NCBI GenBank assembly: GCA_030280995.1
Contig: JASXTE010000021.1
Span: forward strand, 620,001 to 684,000
Reading direction: 5' to 3'
Source of the DNA: Hemileia vastatrix
Lineage: Eukaryota > Basidiomycota > Pucciniomycetes > Pucciniales > Zaghouaniaceae
Length of the DNA stretch: 64,000 nucleotides
In this document: piece by piece, positions 20,360 through 32,178 of the stretch
Numbering within the stretch: position 1 is the first letter of the stretch
How the letters are laid out: each line of letters starts with the position of its first letter
Made by a program: the position numbers and the translations under genes
The notes under the pieces: generated by a model
Told to the model about the DNA's origin: nothing
Seen by the model: only the letters and a program-made list of their open reading frames with translations
Databases searched by the model: none

Positions 20360-21090
20360 ACATCAAATATAAGTTGAACTGCAATAGAGTATCTACAAAG
20401 AAGATAAAAAGTTAGTTTATGAAAGATGTGAAATTGGAGAACATTTTGAAGAAACCTTTTTTTGCAATCAAAATGTTGGTTGCCATCATGAGCAGGCTTT
20501 TGACTCAAAGGTATAGTTGTACCATATACAAAACCTACACATTGGGGGAAACCTTTGGCTTGCATTACTTGAGAGGATTCAAGTTGCTGTTGAGGAGTTG
20601 GCCAAGCAAGTGTTTGAGACTTGAGAGAAAGGATAGCAATCATGCAGATCTTGGTGTATAATATGATGGTACCATATCCTATTGTAAAGAGAATATCTAA
20701 AAGTCTTACAGCAGCACAATTTCCATTTGAACCAAAGTGAAATGGTGTGAAAGCAAGATGAAAGGCAAGATCATGCTGTTTATTATGGGAATTATTATGG
20801 AAGATAGGATGATTTGAGATGAGTTGAGAAATTTCGAAAAAAGAATCAGGAGAAGTTTTAAGTAGTTGAGTGAAGTTTAGTTGAGGAATGTTGAGAGTGG
20901 AGCAGAGATCATATCTGGGATCATAATAAAGAATTGGCCATCTTGGGATGTTTCAACACTTTTTGGAAAGATAAGACATATAAGCTAAAGTGTCTTTCAA
21001 ACCAGATTCAGAATCTGAGTCAGTGGATAAAACTAATGTGATAGATTTCATAGCTGTGTGAAATTGCTTCTTAGTAGAGAGGTGCTTCAT
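20360..21090 (-). pseudogene. PIF/Harbinger-type transposase, N-terminal two-thirds
   Basis: Likely start MKHLSTKKQFHTAMK at 21090. Then come RWPILYYDPRYDL, FHFGSNGNCAAVRLLDI (a helix-turn-helix-like block) and GFVYGTTIPLSQKPAHDG. In active relatives the Y of GFVYGTT is the first catalytic Asp, so this copy is dead. A 63-nt intron at 20393-20455 (donor GTTTCT, branch CTAAC, acceptor TAG) joins FDCKK and RYSIAVQLIFD, restoring the family motif. A stop and a frame change occur upstream near 20955. Family: DDE_Tnp_4 endonuclease, a DNA-transposon nuclease. It is interrupted by LTR 3 and LTR 2. Confidence 0.75.
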
Positions 21091-21315
21091 TATTGTTGGT
21101 AAAAGGTTTAGGTGATGGGTGGGAAGTGAGAGTTTGGCACCAAATGAGAAGGTGTGGTGTCTAGATAGAAAATTTTTTTTTAGTGTTTTCCACCAAAATT
21201 AAGTATCATAGAGTGAGGAAAGACATACGGATGGCATCAGAAATTATAAGTCATGTGAATTTCTTAAAAATTTATCATGGATGTGATGAGTTTGGGATCA
21301 GGAATTAGGAACAAT
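21091..21315. other. Non-coding flank between transposase and CACTA-like element
   Basis: There is no gene. It is probably 5' sequence of the Harbinger-type element. It ends in AAT, the left target duplication of the next element. Confidence 0.4.
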
Positions 21316-21599
21316 CACCACGCAATATGGGGGGCGGACTTGCTAGCAAGTCCGCAACCTTGAACCCTAATTCATATCTTTTTCAGCACACATTGAGGTG
21401 GTGATGAAACAATCATGAAGAAATATTGAATTTACTTTGAAAACACCTTGAAACTGATTTGAACCTTCATTGAACCACAGTTGATTAATAGTTCAAAAAA
21501 TATTCACAGCAGGAAAAAAGTGTGCACTAGATGTCTAGTGCTTTTTTTTGCTTCCTGAATTGATTCCTGGTAGAATTACAAGTGGGACTTCCATCTGAT

Positions 21600-22740
21600 G
21601 CCTCCCTCCCCTAATTCTCCCTTATCTTCAATCTGACTTCCTATCCTACCCCCTTATCTCATTTCTAAACTTGCCATCTACTTACCCATTTTCCCTATTC
21701 CTTTCCTTCACAGTGAGAAAACAACTCTCCTCTCCTTCCCCCCCTCTCCCTTCTCTTCTCTTCATTTCTCACACCTCCCCCAGACCCTCACTCACCTTTC
21801 CCAGCCCACTGTCATTATTTAGTTTTATTTTACTTTGTATTTTTTTCATTTTTCATGTTTCTTCCCTACAAAAATCTTCCTTTTTCAACGATTGGCCACA
21901 TTTTTTTAGTAAACACAAGCAACTCAAATTCTGAAATATGTATTTAGTTACATTATTTACCACTTGGAATGGGTTATAATTCCTCAAAATTTTATTCCTT
22001 GTTATTTCTAATTTATACATATTAATTATTCTCAAGTTTATAAAAAGTTGGCTACTTCCCAAGCCCTTGCATGCCTCCCCAACACTTTTTTCACCTCTTC
22101 AATCTCATCGCTCACCTCCCCCAGAAAAATAAAGGAACTGGGGAAGGCTGGGAAAGGTGAGAGAGGGGCTTTACAGGGCTGGGAGAGGTTATAAAATCCC
22201 CTAACCCACTTCGGGAAGGCTGGAAAAGGTGAGGAAGGGTCCTTAAAGGGCTAGGAGAGTTGATAAAAGCCTCTCACCTACTACTCACAGCCCTACTTAG
22301 TCTTTACAGCACCTCGTTCACATCTCCAGCCAAATTAAGGGACTTGGGAAGCTGGGGGAGGTGAGCGAGGGGCTTTGAAAGTCTGTGGGAGGTAATAAAA
22401 GCCTCTCACTCACTTCTCCCAGCCTTCCTTAGTCTTTACAGCACCTCGCTCACATCTCCAGCCAAAGTAAGGGACTGGGGGAGGCTGGAAGAGGTGAGTG
22501 AAGGGCTGGAAAGATTGGGAAGGTGAGAAAGGGCTAGGGGAGGTAAGCGAGAGCTGGGGGATGTTGAAAATAAACTGGGGAGGTGAGTAATAGTTTTAGA
22601 ATGTGAGAGAAAGGCTGGTGAGGGCTAATGGAGGTGAGTGGGGTGAGTGAGGGGAATGGGAGGTGAGCGAGAGGTTGCAAAAGGGGTGTAGTTGTGTTAA
22701 AAGTGAAAATAGAGTGGAGGGGAGTAGTGAGGAGGGCTTA
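21600..22740. repeat. Pyrimidine-rich then purine-rich degenerate minisatellite
   Basis: About 21600-21800 is C/T-rich. From about 22090, variants of GGGAGGTGAGxGAGxGGCTGG repeat with some copies inverted (CCTCTCACTCACTTCTCCCAGCC), and a unit of about 130 bp can be seen twice (near 22275 and 22405). The strand asymmetry and inverted copies allow fold-back structures. No gene. Confidence 0.7.
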
Positions 22741-24519
22741 AACATAGATTTTGAAGCTTAAAGGGTGTAGCAAATGTATCAGGAGGGCAATAAAAGGGTG
22801 GTGAGTGGTAATAGAATTAACAGAAATGAAAAAGCAGAAAAATTTGTGTGGAGAGATTGAGAGGTTGTCCATTGAGGTAGTGAAAAATGGAGTGTGAACT
22901 TTGTTCTTCGGGCAAACATCAGAGTCCACCCCCTCAATCTACAGCTCTATTCTGCCGATATGGAAAATGATTGATAATTATTTTTTATTGATATTTTTTA
23001 ACTTAAACCTATAGTTTATACGTCTTTATTTTATATTTTTGATTTACAATGCACTTTAAGACTAAGAAAGTAATATAGTAAAATAATTGATAATGAAATA
23101 CTATTTTGCTTTTTTACACAATAATTCACAGAATTCTTTTGATAACTATACATGATATAAATAAATAATATAATAGGAAAATTGTAGCAAAAAGTTAAAA
23201 ACTAGAATAAAACATTTAAAGAAATTTTAAACTATTGAACTTATGTATTTTTTGAGTTTATTGTATTTATTTTTAAATGTAATAGTAAAATATGTTGGTT
23301 AGATTAAAAATAGCTTTGAATTAAATTAAATAATTAGGGTAAAGGTTGAGGAAAAGATTTATCCACATATATAACCATTTAGGCTTATTTCTTGTTTTGT
23401 GATTGCTATATATAACTGGATAATTGACTGTAATAACTGCAAATTTAAAAAACTTCAATAAGTTATCTACCTCAATATATTTATGATAATCTATTCAGTA
23501 ACAGAATAAAATATCTGAGTCCTTTCTTTTACTAATTTTTTTTCATTTCAATGACTATATACATTTTCAAAAAAATTATTTATCATGTTTTTGGTGGAAC
23601 TTAGATTGAACTCTCAATGCAATCTTGTTTCCAAGTGTGGTTCATAATAATATAAGCCATGAAAAAATTTATACTTTTTTAGAAGTTTTATTAATTACTT
23701 TTAAATATAAAAATAATTATATTTTTATATCAAAATATTTTTATTAAACACTTTGAAGTTCTAAAAATAAGTACATATTAAGAATTATTTTTAGATAATA
23801 TTATATTAAAAAAAGTTTTAAGTTGATTATATATTATTATGATATGATTTCTTTCCATATTACGTATTACAAAACTACCTAAAAATCAATTTTATACAAC
23901 TATATTACATAAAAAAGATATCAGCTCTTCTGCTTAGATTTAAAGTACTTCAAAAAAACATTATTTTTGCCTTAGGTACACATTATATAGAGTATTCAGA
24001 GCATCATATTAATTTTTTAGACTTACACATTTAAGTTGAATGGAAGCCTCACAGGATAAAATTGGTCATTTTGTAAAAAAAAAAATAAGTAAATATCTTT
24101 TAAATCAATATATATTTTTATAAAAAGTCAAATTTTAATATTTATGTTTAGTTTAAAATCTGTTATGAAGATTTGAAATATTGCTATTTAAATTAATTTT
24201 TATAACAATATAACCATTCCAGTATTGCTTTGTGATAAGGCAAATTTCAAGAAAATTTTTAAATTCTTCTGTTTAAATAAAATATCAAAGGGATTGTTTT
24301 TCATACACTTAGAAACTGAATAGAAACATCATATAAGATCTACCAATCAGCATAAATATCATAATTCCAATAAATCATTGATAAATCTTGAACCCATATA
24401 TATAATTTTACAATTGCGTGTAAGTGTTCAGTTGTGAATTACTCCTATCAAAACTTTGATTCTAATGACTAAAAAAGCGTACCTGAAATGTTTCATTTAA
24501 TTTATTTTTCAAAACCATA
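22741..24519. other. AT-rich non-coding interior of the CACTA-like element
   Basis: I see no ORF, RNA gene or clear repeat here. Short readings are random in AT-rich DNA. Composition is strongly A/T with homopolymer runs. Confidence 0.6.
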
Positions 24520-24780
24520 CACTACGCAATATAGGGGGTGGACTTGCTAGCAAGTCCTCAACCTGAACTCAGATGGAACTCAGATGGAACTCAGACTGAA
24601 CTCATACTGAACCCATACTGAACTCTACTTGAACACCCACCTAAAACTGTTCTGCTGAGTGGTGTTCATTCCTGATTGTATGGCTCCTTTATCAATAGCT
24701 CAATGTGTGTTCAATCTATGGTGAGTTTGGGTCCAAGGTTGCGGACTTGCTAGCAAGTCCGCCCCCCATATTGTGTGGTG
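24520..24780 (-). mobile_element. CACTA-like miniature element, copy 3
   Basis: It is 261 bp, inverted relative to copies 1 and 2. The left edge reads CACTACGCAATATAGGGGG, i.e. a true CACTA start, and the right edge CCCCCCATATTGTGTGGTG. ATA lies on both sides. It is nested in the larger element that has the same ends. Confidence 0.85.
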
Positions 24781-26080
24781 ATAGAATTGAAATATTTTTT
24801 CTTTTCATTTAAAACATGGAATAATATTATTTTTAATAAAAAGATGATTGCCTTTACAGCTGCTTTTCTACATGGGTATAATCTAAATTACCTATTGTGT
24901 CTTTTTTACAAAATGAATATCATATAATAGTTTTTTAATTTGAAACTGATAGAATTATGAAAAATTACCACTTTTACCTATTTAATTCAGTTCTTGAACA
25001 ATAATACAATCAAAATATCTACCTGAAGCACATTTTTTAACATGAGATCACTTTTCAAATTATATGGTGCTTATTCCCAGGTTGACACTGAAATTATCCC
25101 ACAATACAGCATTGAAGCAAAATCAAGTACTAAAATTAAAGTTTAAATAAATTTATACTACTTTGTTTTAATTATCTTTAAATTTTTACATCTAGCTTGA
25201 ATTTCAGTCTTTCATATGAAAAATTCACTAAGTAGTGATTAATTATTTCAACTCATGAGATTACTCTACCAAATAACCATATTTACATTGAATTTTGATG
25301 AAATACATCATGAAGAGTTCCAGAAAATCATATGTGTATTACATTGAATAAATTAATATTGTGAAAATTCTTAGTAGTTGAATATTCAATAGAAAAAAAA
25401 AGAGCAAAAAGATATTTCCTCTTAATTTTAATCATCTTCTTGCATACAAAAATGGAAAAAACTTGATTAAAATTCACTTGTATAATAATTATACTTCTTT
25501 CTAGACATATAATTAAACAATTTATCAATTATTAGTGCTAAGTGTAAAGAAGATATTAGAGAACTTCATTGAAACAGAAATTATGAAAACATATTTCTAT
25601 CTTTTATTTTTCTTAATTATGAGTCTTTTCACAGTATTCTAGAATAGAAACTTGAGAATTTTTATGGTTCAATATTTTTATTAAATAATTCCATTGAGTT
25701 TAAAATAATTATATTGCATAATAAGAAATAATAAAAATACAAAAAAAAAATATCAGGTAATATGGTTTAAATTAAAAAATAAAAGCTTCAAATTCTTGGT
25801 TAAAAGGAGTTATCATTAAAGAGAACCACTGATATTATTTTATATTTTTTCAAAAAAAATAGAATAAAATAATTAGAGAGGTTAAAAGTGATGTTTTTGA
25901 AATAAATAGTATAATTTTCAGTCTTTTAAGTGATCAGGTGAAATTCAAAATGAAAATGAAAATGAGTTTTGTGAAAAAAATTCTGTGAATGGATCAGATT
26001 ATTAATCTTCCCTTGTTATTATTTCTATAAATTATTTATTAAACTTTCACTATTACTCAAGCACAGACTCATCCATGTTT
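24781..26080. other. AT-rich non-coding interior, right part
   Basis: No gene or repeat is recognised. The last 120 bp before 26204 hold GAGTTCAGTCT-type repeats that belong to the element's right end. Confidence 0.6.
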
Positions 26081-26313
26081 GGTTAAGAGCCCAAGATGAG
26101 TTCAAAGTAAAGTTCAGTCTGAGTTCAGTCTGAGTTCAGTCTGAATTCCATCTGAATTCAAGTTGAGGACTTGCTAGCAAGTCCCCCCCAAATATTGCGT
26201 GGTGAATAATTGGGGTATAAGAGGCGGGATAATGCATTATTGTGGATTCCTTATCCACTAGCCCCAGAGCTTTTGGATAAGAATCTTCCACAATTAATAA
26301 TGTCTGATCTCGG

Positions 26314-27370
26314 TGTGGTCTTCTAACATTGGAAGAGGCCTTTGTTGGTCTGTTTGGCGCTGTTTGTGTATGTCTTAATTGACATTGGTCAAAGGATTAG
26401 GTGTTATTTTGGTTTTATTCAGTAAATATTGGGACTATGAGTATGTGGGTACTACCATTGGATAGCCCTGGTTTTTCTCTATATTTTATGTGCTGATGAC
26501 ATTTTTCATATTCTAAGTTTTAAGGGGTCATTTTCTCACTTTTCATTTCTAAAAGATAGCTGTTTAATTTTGTTTTTTGTTTTATGGGCTAACCTTAAGT
26601 CTTAGGGTTAAGTGCTTAGTACCATCAAGTAGAGCTAATTTGGCTCTATATTTTATGTCTCAATGTTGTCATAGCTTAATTTTGTGCTTTAAGGGTTTTA
26701 GTAGTTGTGGTGGATTTTTATAAGTATTTTGGGCTTTGTTGGAGATTTTTGGTGGTTTTCTGGCTTCAGGGAGGTCTGGCCGCGTTGGGCAGCCCGCCTG
26801 CCTTGGTTATAGAAGGCTAGGAAGAATTTCTAGAGGGTTTTATTCAATTTGGCTGCCAAAAGAGCCAAATTTGTTGCTGTGCATGGATTTTTTAGATGGG
26901 GGTCTATGTGTACATACTGAATAAGACAGTTTGGGGCAACTTTAATTATCATAAAACCATCTGGAGGTGATATCATTTTTCTCACTCAGTTTTCACTGTT
27001 TTTTGGCTAAAATTGGCTGGGTTTGTTTCAAGGTTAGTTTTTCATTTAACTCAACTTTGGCAACCGGTTTCTCTGGTGTAGCTTTGCAACCTGCATCAAG
27101 TATTACTGCTTTTTTCTGTGCAACACGTGCACAGTGTTTTGTTTTTCTGGTGTGGATCTTTCTGCATTTCAGGTTTCTGGTTCTGTTTTTCTCAGTGTTC
27201 TGCTATTGGCTACTGTCTTGACTTGTTTAGCAGTCAAGAAGTGTGTTGGAAGTGGTATAGAAACAGTCTCTAATTTGCTGTAGCGACAAAATCTCACCTG
27301 GTATTTCTCTCCAGTTTTACTCCAACTCCCTTGCTCAAGGCCTATAGCTGGTACTATAGGATTGTCTACA
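26314..27370 (+). repeat. D-family solo LTR 4
   Basis: It is 1057 bp, TGTGGTCTTCT to GATTGTCTACA. It is flanked by TCGG and CCGG, a 4-bp target duplication with one C-to-T difference at a CpG. No internal sequence is attached. Confidence 0.85.
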
Positions 27371-28433
27371 CCGGGAAAAAAAATTCCTGATTTATAATTG
27401 TGGATCCCTGAACATTAATACCCCCTATTATGACTACATTAACACCTTAATAAGTATTATAGTGCTATGGATAAGCTATTTAAACTACTATAAGTGATAT
27501 AATAGTGTAATATTTATATATATAAGCATTATAACCATATATATAATTATTATAGCCTTAATTTTAACTTATAAGCTTAATACAATTAAGGTTATCTTTT
27601 TTAACATAAGAATTACTCAGTCCTGGGGATACCTAGACTGACACAAACTGAGATTTTAGAGTGACAATTTCCCACCCTTTAACAACCCAATTTTCCTCAT
27701 AATAAAATTAAATAAAATATAAATTAACCCATTTTAATCACCAAATGAGTTTCCCAAAATAATTTACATAAAAATTTAATTCCATAATAAACTTTAGAGC
27801 ACCACAATGGCACATAAAATTGGTCCACTTGCACCTGTTGTGGAAGACTAAAGTGTTGTTAGTTCTAGTTGGAGAATGGCACTAGAGCTAAAATCAAATA
27901 GGAAGATCAGAATAGGAGCATAAATTCAGCTCCCAAGTTCAGAAACAGTAAGTAAAAATTAAAACAAAAGAAGATCTATTACTAGATGCTGAGGAAATCC
28001 AAAAAAGTGGGGATAGTTTCACAACAAGCCCACATTCTATAATTAGTAAAGGAAGAATGCAGTATTTACTATAGGATTAAGGATCTCAGGGAAAATAGTG
28101 TATGTAAAGTTTATAACTAGATAGGGAATTAGTAGTAGGATTTCGCATAAAAAATTAGATGCTATAGAATGTCACAGATAAAGTACCTATAATAATGAGA
28201 TATTATTTTACTGCTTTATATGCTCAAACATGCACTGACCTTGTGAAAGGGAGCCAATAGGGTAAGAAGCATTTTATGAAGTTCACTGGGTACAGAGGGT
28301 ATATAAAGAGATCAACCTCTTTGAAAGGAAGCCATATATAGGTTTTTTTTGGAAAGATGGAAGTTAGAATATAGAAAAGGCTTTTATATATAGAGTTTTT
28401 TTTTTGTAGAGATTAGCTTTAAGTAGAGAGTTA
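27371..28433. other. AT-rich flank left of element C
   Basis: No gene is recognised. A promoter-like gtatataaa stands near 28299, and the GTCTT target duplication of element C ends it. The first 60 bp are partly complementary to 26215-26300 across the solo LTR (see findings). Confidence 0.4.
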
Positions 28434-28438
28434 GTCTT

Positions 28439-29938
28439 TTTCAGCCTGTATGTATCCAGGACTGAATGAAAAGTGCTTATAAGTTATGTTAAACACATGA
28501 ACTATACATGGGAACAATAAATAAGAGTACACAAATAGTATACATAAGTAAAATTATGATAAATACACAAAAAATGCCATTATAACACCTTGTATACACG
28601 CATATATCCAGCTTTTATAGGTCTTATGTACTTAATATTAAGTTGGAATATGTTAGGGTAATCTTAAGAACTTTAATTATAAGGCTACATAATTTTTAAG
28701 TACACTTAAAGCTGTTATATTCATTGTTTTACGCAAAAAACAAGAAATGCGCTTTATTTCACTTAAAAGTTGACTATATGCGCTATAAAATTGAGAATAT
28801 CAAAAATGCTCTTTGACAGATCAATTGGTCTCATTGAGGACTATTGATTTGGCTATTTAAATGCATAAAAATAACACTTTTAAAATTTGGTGTTTTTTAT
28901 GCCAGAAATGGCTTCTGTGTACTGGCCACATACTGCCTGCTTTTTTCACGTGTGAATAGCTTCATTTTTAGCAAAGTTAGCTTTTTAAAACTATAATTAC
29001 CCCACATTCTACGCCCACTGTGGGGAAACACACTAAAATAGGCAACAGGCGCTTATTTAGTGTCCTAGCTTAATTAATAGTACATTGAACTTGTTTATAT
29101 GCACTAATTTCATTAATAACCTCACTCTTGGCACCTTATTTTGTCAACACGCTTAAATTCGCCTAAATTTAGTCAAGGATTTACCCATGCAAGCGCCTGC
29201 CAAGGACTGCATGTAGTTACCCCACATCTCACGCTCTTTTTTAAGTTTTTGGGTGGTTTCTCAGTCAATATTGGTTATTTTTGGATGGGAATTTCACGTA
29301 GTATAATGTCAGGATTAGCCCCTCCATTTCTACAGTAGATTCCCCTTATTATTAAGCTATTATTAACCTTAAAAAGTCTCCTTTAGTCTTTTATATCATT
29401 GTTTTTCATGCATATACTCTCTTTTTGTCTTTTCTTTAATTTTGATGGATCTCCATTATTATTAATAGGATTTTAGTGGTTTTTGCTTGTCTAATTATGT
29501 TATGGGTCACTAGGGGTGTTGATGGAGAGGTCTATTAGTTGTTTGAGGCATCATTAACATTGTATTGTATGGTACATCAAGGGATTTATTGGGGAACTTA
29601 GTGTGTATAAAAGGAGGAGGTTTTGGGTCTTGTTTTCTTCATTCTTTATCATTTACAATTTAGCAATATAACCAAATAAATTACAATACATATCAATTAG
29701 TACTTTTATAAGACTTTTGAACAGTATCTGAATTATAAAATCTATTTTCCTACCAACTACAAAGATTGTAAGCCATATATATAAATAGTGAGAATTATAT
29801 TACTGAGACCTTTAATTTTAATTATATTTTACTACTTATTGGATTAGTACTACAGTATTCATACAGGACCATTAAAATCTTCTAGACAACTGAAAATTAA
29901 AGCTAGTTCACGTCTTTGTACTTGACCTCAGCCTGATA
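28439..29938 (+). repeat. 5' LTR of element C
   Basis: It begins TTTCAGCCTG, where the 3' copy has TGTCAGCCTG, and ends CAGCCTGATA. The 3' copy ends with the same TA, followed at once by the target duplication GTCTT. The ends form an imperfect inverted repeat. Confidence 0.85.
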
Positions 29939-29940
29939 AT

Positions 29941-29953
29941 TGGGGAACTTTCC
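29941..29953 (+). other. Primer-binding site of element C
   Basis: TGGGGAACTTTCC lies two bases after the LTR. Starting with TGG two bases from the LTR is the usual form of a tRNA-complementary primer site. I have not identified the tRNA. Confidence 0.55.
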
Positions 29954-30525
29954 TCAAGAATTCTGTTATAATCCAGTAAGTGAAATTTTCAAAGAAGGTG
30001 CACGTAAATAATATCCCTATAGAAATATTTGGATAATTACAACAGTTTGGGGTCACTTATATAGTGATTTCAGAAAAAGAAGCCCTGTTATATAATAAAA
30101 TTGTGATATTGAATCAACAATTTTACCACTAATTTAACAAAAAATTGTTATTAGTGGGAGTCTGTCAATAGACCAATTAAATTTTTGATCTTTGCAGATA
30201 ATAAACCAATTAAACTGATTAATTGTTTTCTTTTAACAGGACTCTTAATCTTTTCTTTTTATTGGTTTGTAATATTCATTAAATATTTAGAAAGAATCTT
30301 ACTGACAGTTGATTCTTTTAAATATAAAAACACGGCTATATATTGTAGACCAGTTAAATCAAGTGACCACATAAAAAGCATATTTGACTTTTGGCACTTA
30401 AAGATTCACTTCATACCAATAAGTAAGCAATAATATTTTCTTCAGTGGTATTGATAAATACTGATAAAACTCCTCTTTGAAGTTTTCATATCTAAACTTT
30501 CAATTCTTTAAAATTCCACGTGAAA
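29954..30525 (+). other. Untranslated leader of element C
   Basis: About 570 bp without a supported gene. An 82-codon reading from 30185 looks membrane-like by composition but has no counterpart in B1 or B2. The B-type leader hairpins are not found here. Confidence 0.45.
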
Positions 30526-31061
30526 ATGTGTGACACTAATGACATTGTAAGTAATAAGGCAAAACCTTATAACTTAAGACCTAGAGCTGAAAGACCTGTT
30601 ACAGGACATTCGAATGGAGGGCCAGGACTCTCCCATAATCAACAACACTCTGCCAATGTCTCTGGAGGAAAGGGAAAAGCTTTTAAAGCAGGTTTTAATA
30701 AAGAAAAAAAAATACATTACAAGAACAAGTTCACTCCCTATCCACCCTACTGAACACCTTGACAATAAGAGTCAACAATATAGTGGACCAGATCAACAAT
30801 CTGGAAAAGAGAGCAGCTCAATGTTTCATAGAAGTCAACCAAGCTCTAGTGGAAATAAAGACTAAACCACCAACAGTGGCACCCAACAATTCCATAGCAA
30901 CACCTCCAGCCCAAGAGGAGCACCAAAAAATTACAGTAAGCAAATGGAAATGGGATTGGTACGCCCAAAACTACAACATCCCTCCTCAACAAGGATTCAG
31001 CAGTCAACCTTACAGGGGAAAGCCAAGGAGAGGCAGGGGAAATGGAATAAGACCGTGGTAA
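30526..31061 (+). pseudogene. Element C ORF1 (small coiled-coil and basic protein), spliced
   Basis: Exon 1 encodes MCDTNDI (30526-30546). A 58-nt intron (30547-30604; GTAAGT...ACAG) leads to exon 2, DIRMEG..., parallel to MTDQ... and DVEMEE in B1. One frame change in the A-run near 30705 must be corrected. Then LQEQVHSLSTLLNTLTIRVN forms a coiled coil, followed by VSKWKWDWYAQN and a basic Gly/Arg tail ending in RPW and TAA. The overlapping minus-one frame is open across the end and continues into the main gag frame at 39822. I infer a nucleocapsid- or assembly-type role; no family is known to me. Confidence 0.55.
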
Positions 31062-31117
31062 GTCATCCATCTTCTCAGGATCAATTATATAATCCTAACA
31101 ATGAATTACTTATAGGT

Positions 31118-32178
31118 TGTCAGCCAGGCTACTAGACTTAACCGGTAAAATAATTAATTATTTTACTTAGTTGAAGCCACGCCTTTCTTCTTAATAATAT
31201 TTATTTATTTATTTACTTAAGTAATATTTACAATTAACTAAGTTAAGTACATTAAGTAGTATAAATAAATAATATAAATAAAATGTCCCTTCCAATTTTT
31301 ACTCCCTAACACCGTGCTCAAAAGTATATGTCAAAGGGAATAAAATTAATAATAAATTTATCACCACACAATATGGGGGGCGGACTTGCTAGCAAGTCCG
31401 CAACCTTGGACCCAAACTCACCATAGATTGAACACACATTGAGCTATTGATAAAGGAACCATTCAATCAGGGATGAACACCACTCAGCAGAACAGTTTTA
31501 GGTGGGTGTTCAAGTAGAGTTCAGTATGGGTTCAGTATGAGTTCAGTCTGAGTTCCATCTGAGTTCCATCTGAGTTCAGGTTGAGGACTTGCTAGCAAGT
31601 CCACCCCCTATATTGCGTAGTGTATAATATATAATTTTTAAAACAATTATATTACCTCAGTGAGAGATCTGTAGTCCCGTGAAAGTAATATAATTGATTA
31701 TTTATTGTGTAATAATTGTGACAGTCCAAGGAATTCAAACTTTTTTGCTAAAAAATTTGATGCCCTTGTTGACGTACTAATTTATTATTTTCTTATGTCA
31801 TTTATGTATTCCTTTTTCTTGTCATTCTTTTCTCTCACACTCACAGTAGATGGTGTAAATTCCTTATATTTTATTCTCTCATATTTTGCCTATAAAAGGC
31901 CTCTGATTTTGTGCCTTTCAGTCCATTCTTTACAACTTACTTTTATTACTACATACTACAACACAAACTTATATTTTATTCTTTATCACATTAGTATTCA
32001 CAATAGCGTAATTCTAATCAATAGACTATAACAATATTAAAATTCTACCTCTTTTATTTGAGTAAAAAAGTCACTTAGATCAAGAAATACGTACCAGTCC
32101 TTAAGAGTCCATTTAAAATCTTTAAAAACCTTGAAAAACTCCGTACCAAATCTTCTAGACCAAAAGAGTACCTTGACA
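31118..32178 (+). repeat. 5' LTR of B1, with miniature element inside
   Basis: It begins TGTCAGCCAGG and ends CCTTGACA. Without the 264 bp added by the insertion at 31362-31622 it is 797 bp, the same as the 3' copy. Confidence 0.9.
31362..31622 (+). mobile_element. CACTA-like miniature element, copy 4
   Basis: It is 261 bp, from CACCACACAATATGGGG to TATTGCGTAGTG, with the palindrome GGACTTGCTAGCAAGTCC at both ends. TAT duplications stand at 31359-31361 and 31623-31625. The empty site is seen at 39261-39263 in the 3' LTR of the same element, so it arrived after B1. Confidence 0.95.

Larger units (their letters stand above)
21316..26204 (+). mobile_element. Large gene-less CACTA-like element (4.9 kb)
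   Basis: The left end, CACCACGCAATATGGGGG plus the 18-bp palindrome GGACTTGCTAGCAAGTCC, matches the left end of the miniature elements. The right end at 26204 (...AATATTGCGTGGTG, preceded by the same palindrome and GAGTTCAGTCT repeats) matches their right end. AAT stands immediately outside both ends (21313-21315 and 26205-26207). The interior has a G/A-rich minisatellite, then about 3 kb of very AT-rich DNA with no credible ORF and one nested miniature element. No transposase is seen, so it is non-autonomous or decayed. Confidence 0.6.

Noticed and set aside
21671..21934. Ser/Pro-rich 87-codon reading
   Set aside because: Product of the C/T-rich tract; no homology or codon bias to support it.
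27837..28433. Possible Copia-type LTR interrupted by element C
   Set aside because: TGTTG-like start and a CAACA end near 55735 can be imagined, but no target duplication or internal sequence supports it.
30185..30433. 82-codon membrane-like reading in the C leader
   Set aside because: AT-rich hydrophobic composition, no counterpart in B1 or B2, and it precedes the supported ORF1.
31705..32031. 108-codon reading, also at 39343-39669
   Set aside because: It lies in the B LTR, is repeated only because the LTR is repeated, and is hydrophobic AT-rich sequence without a motif.
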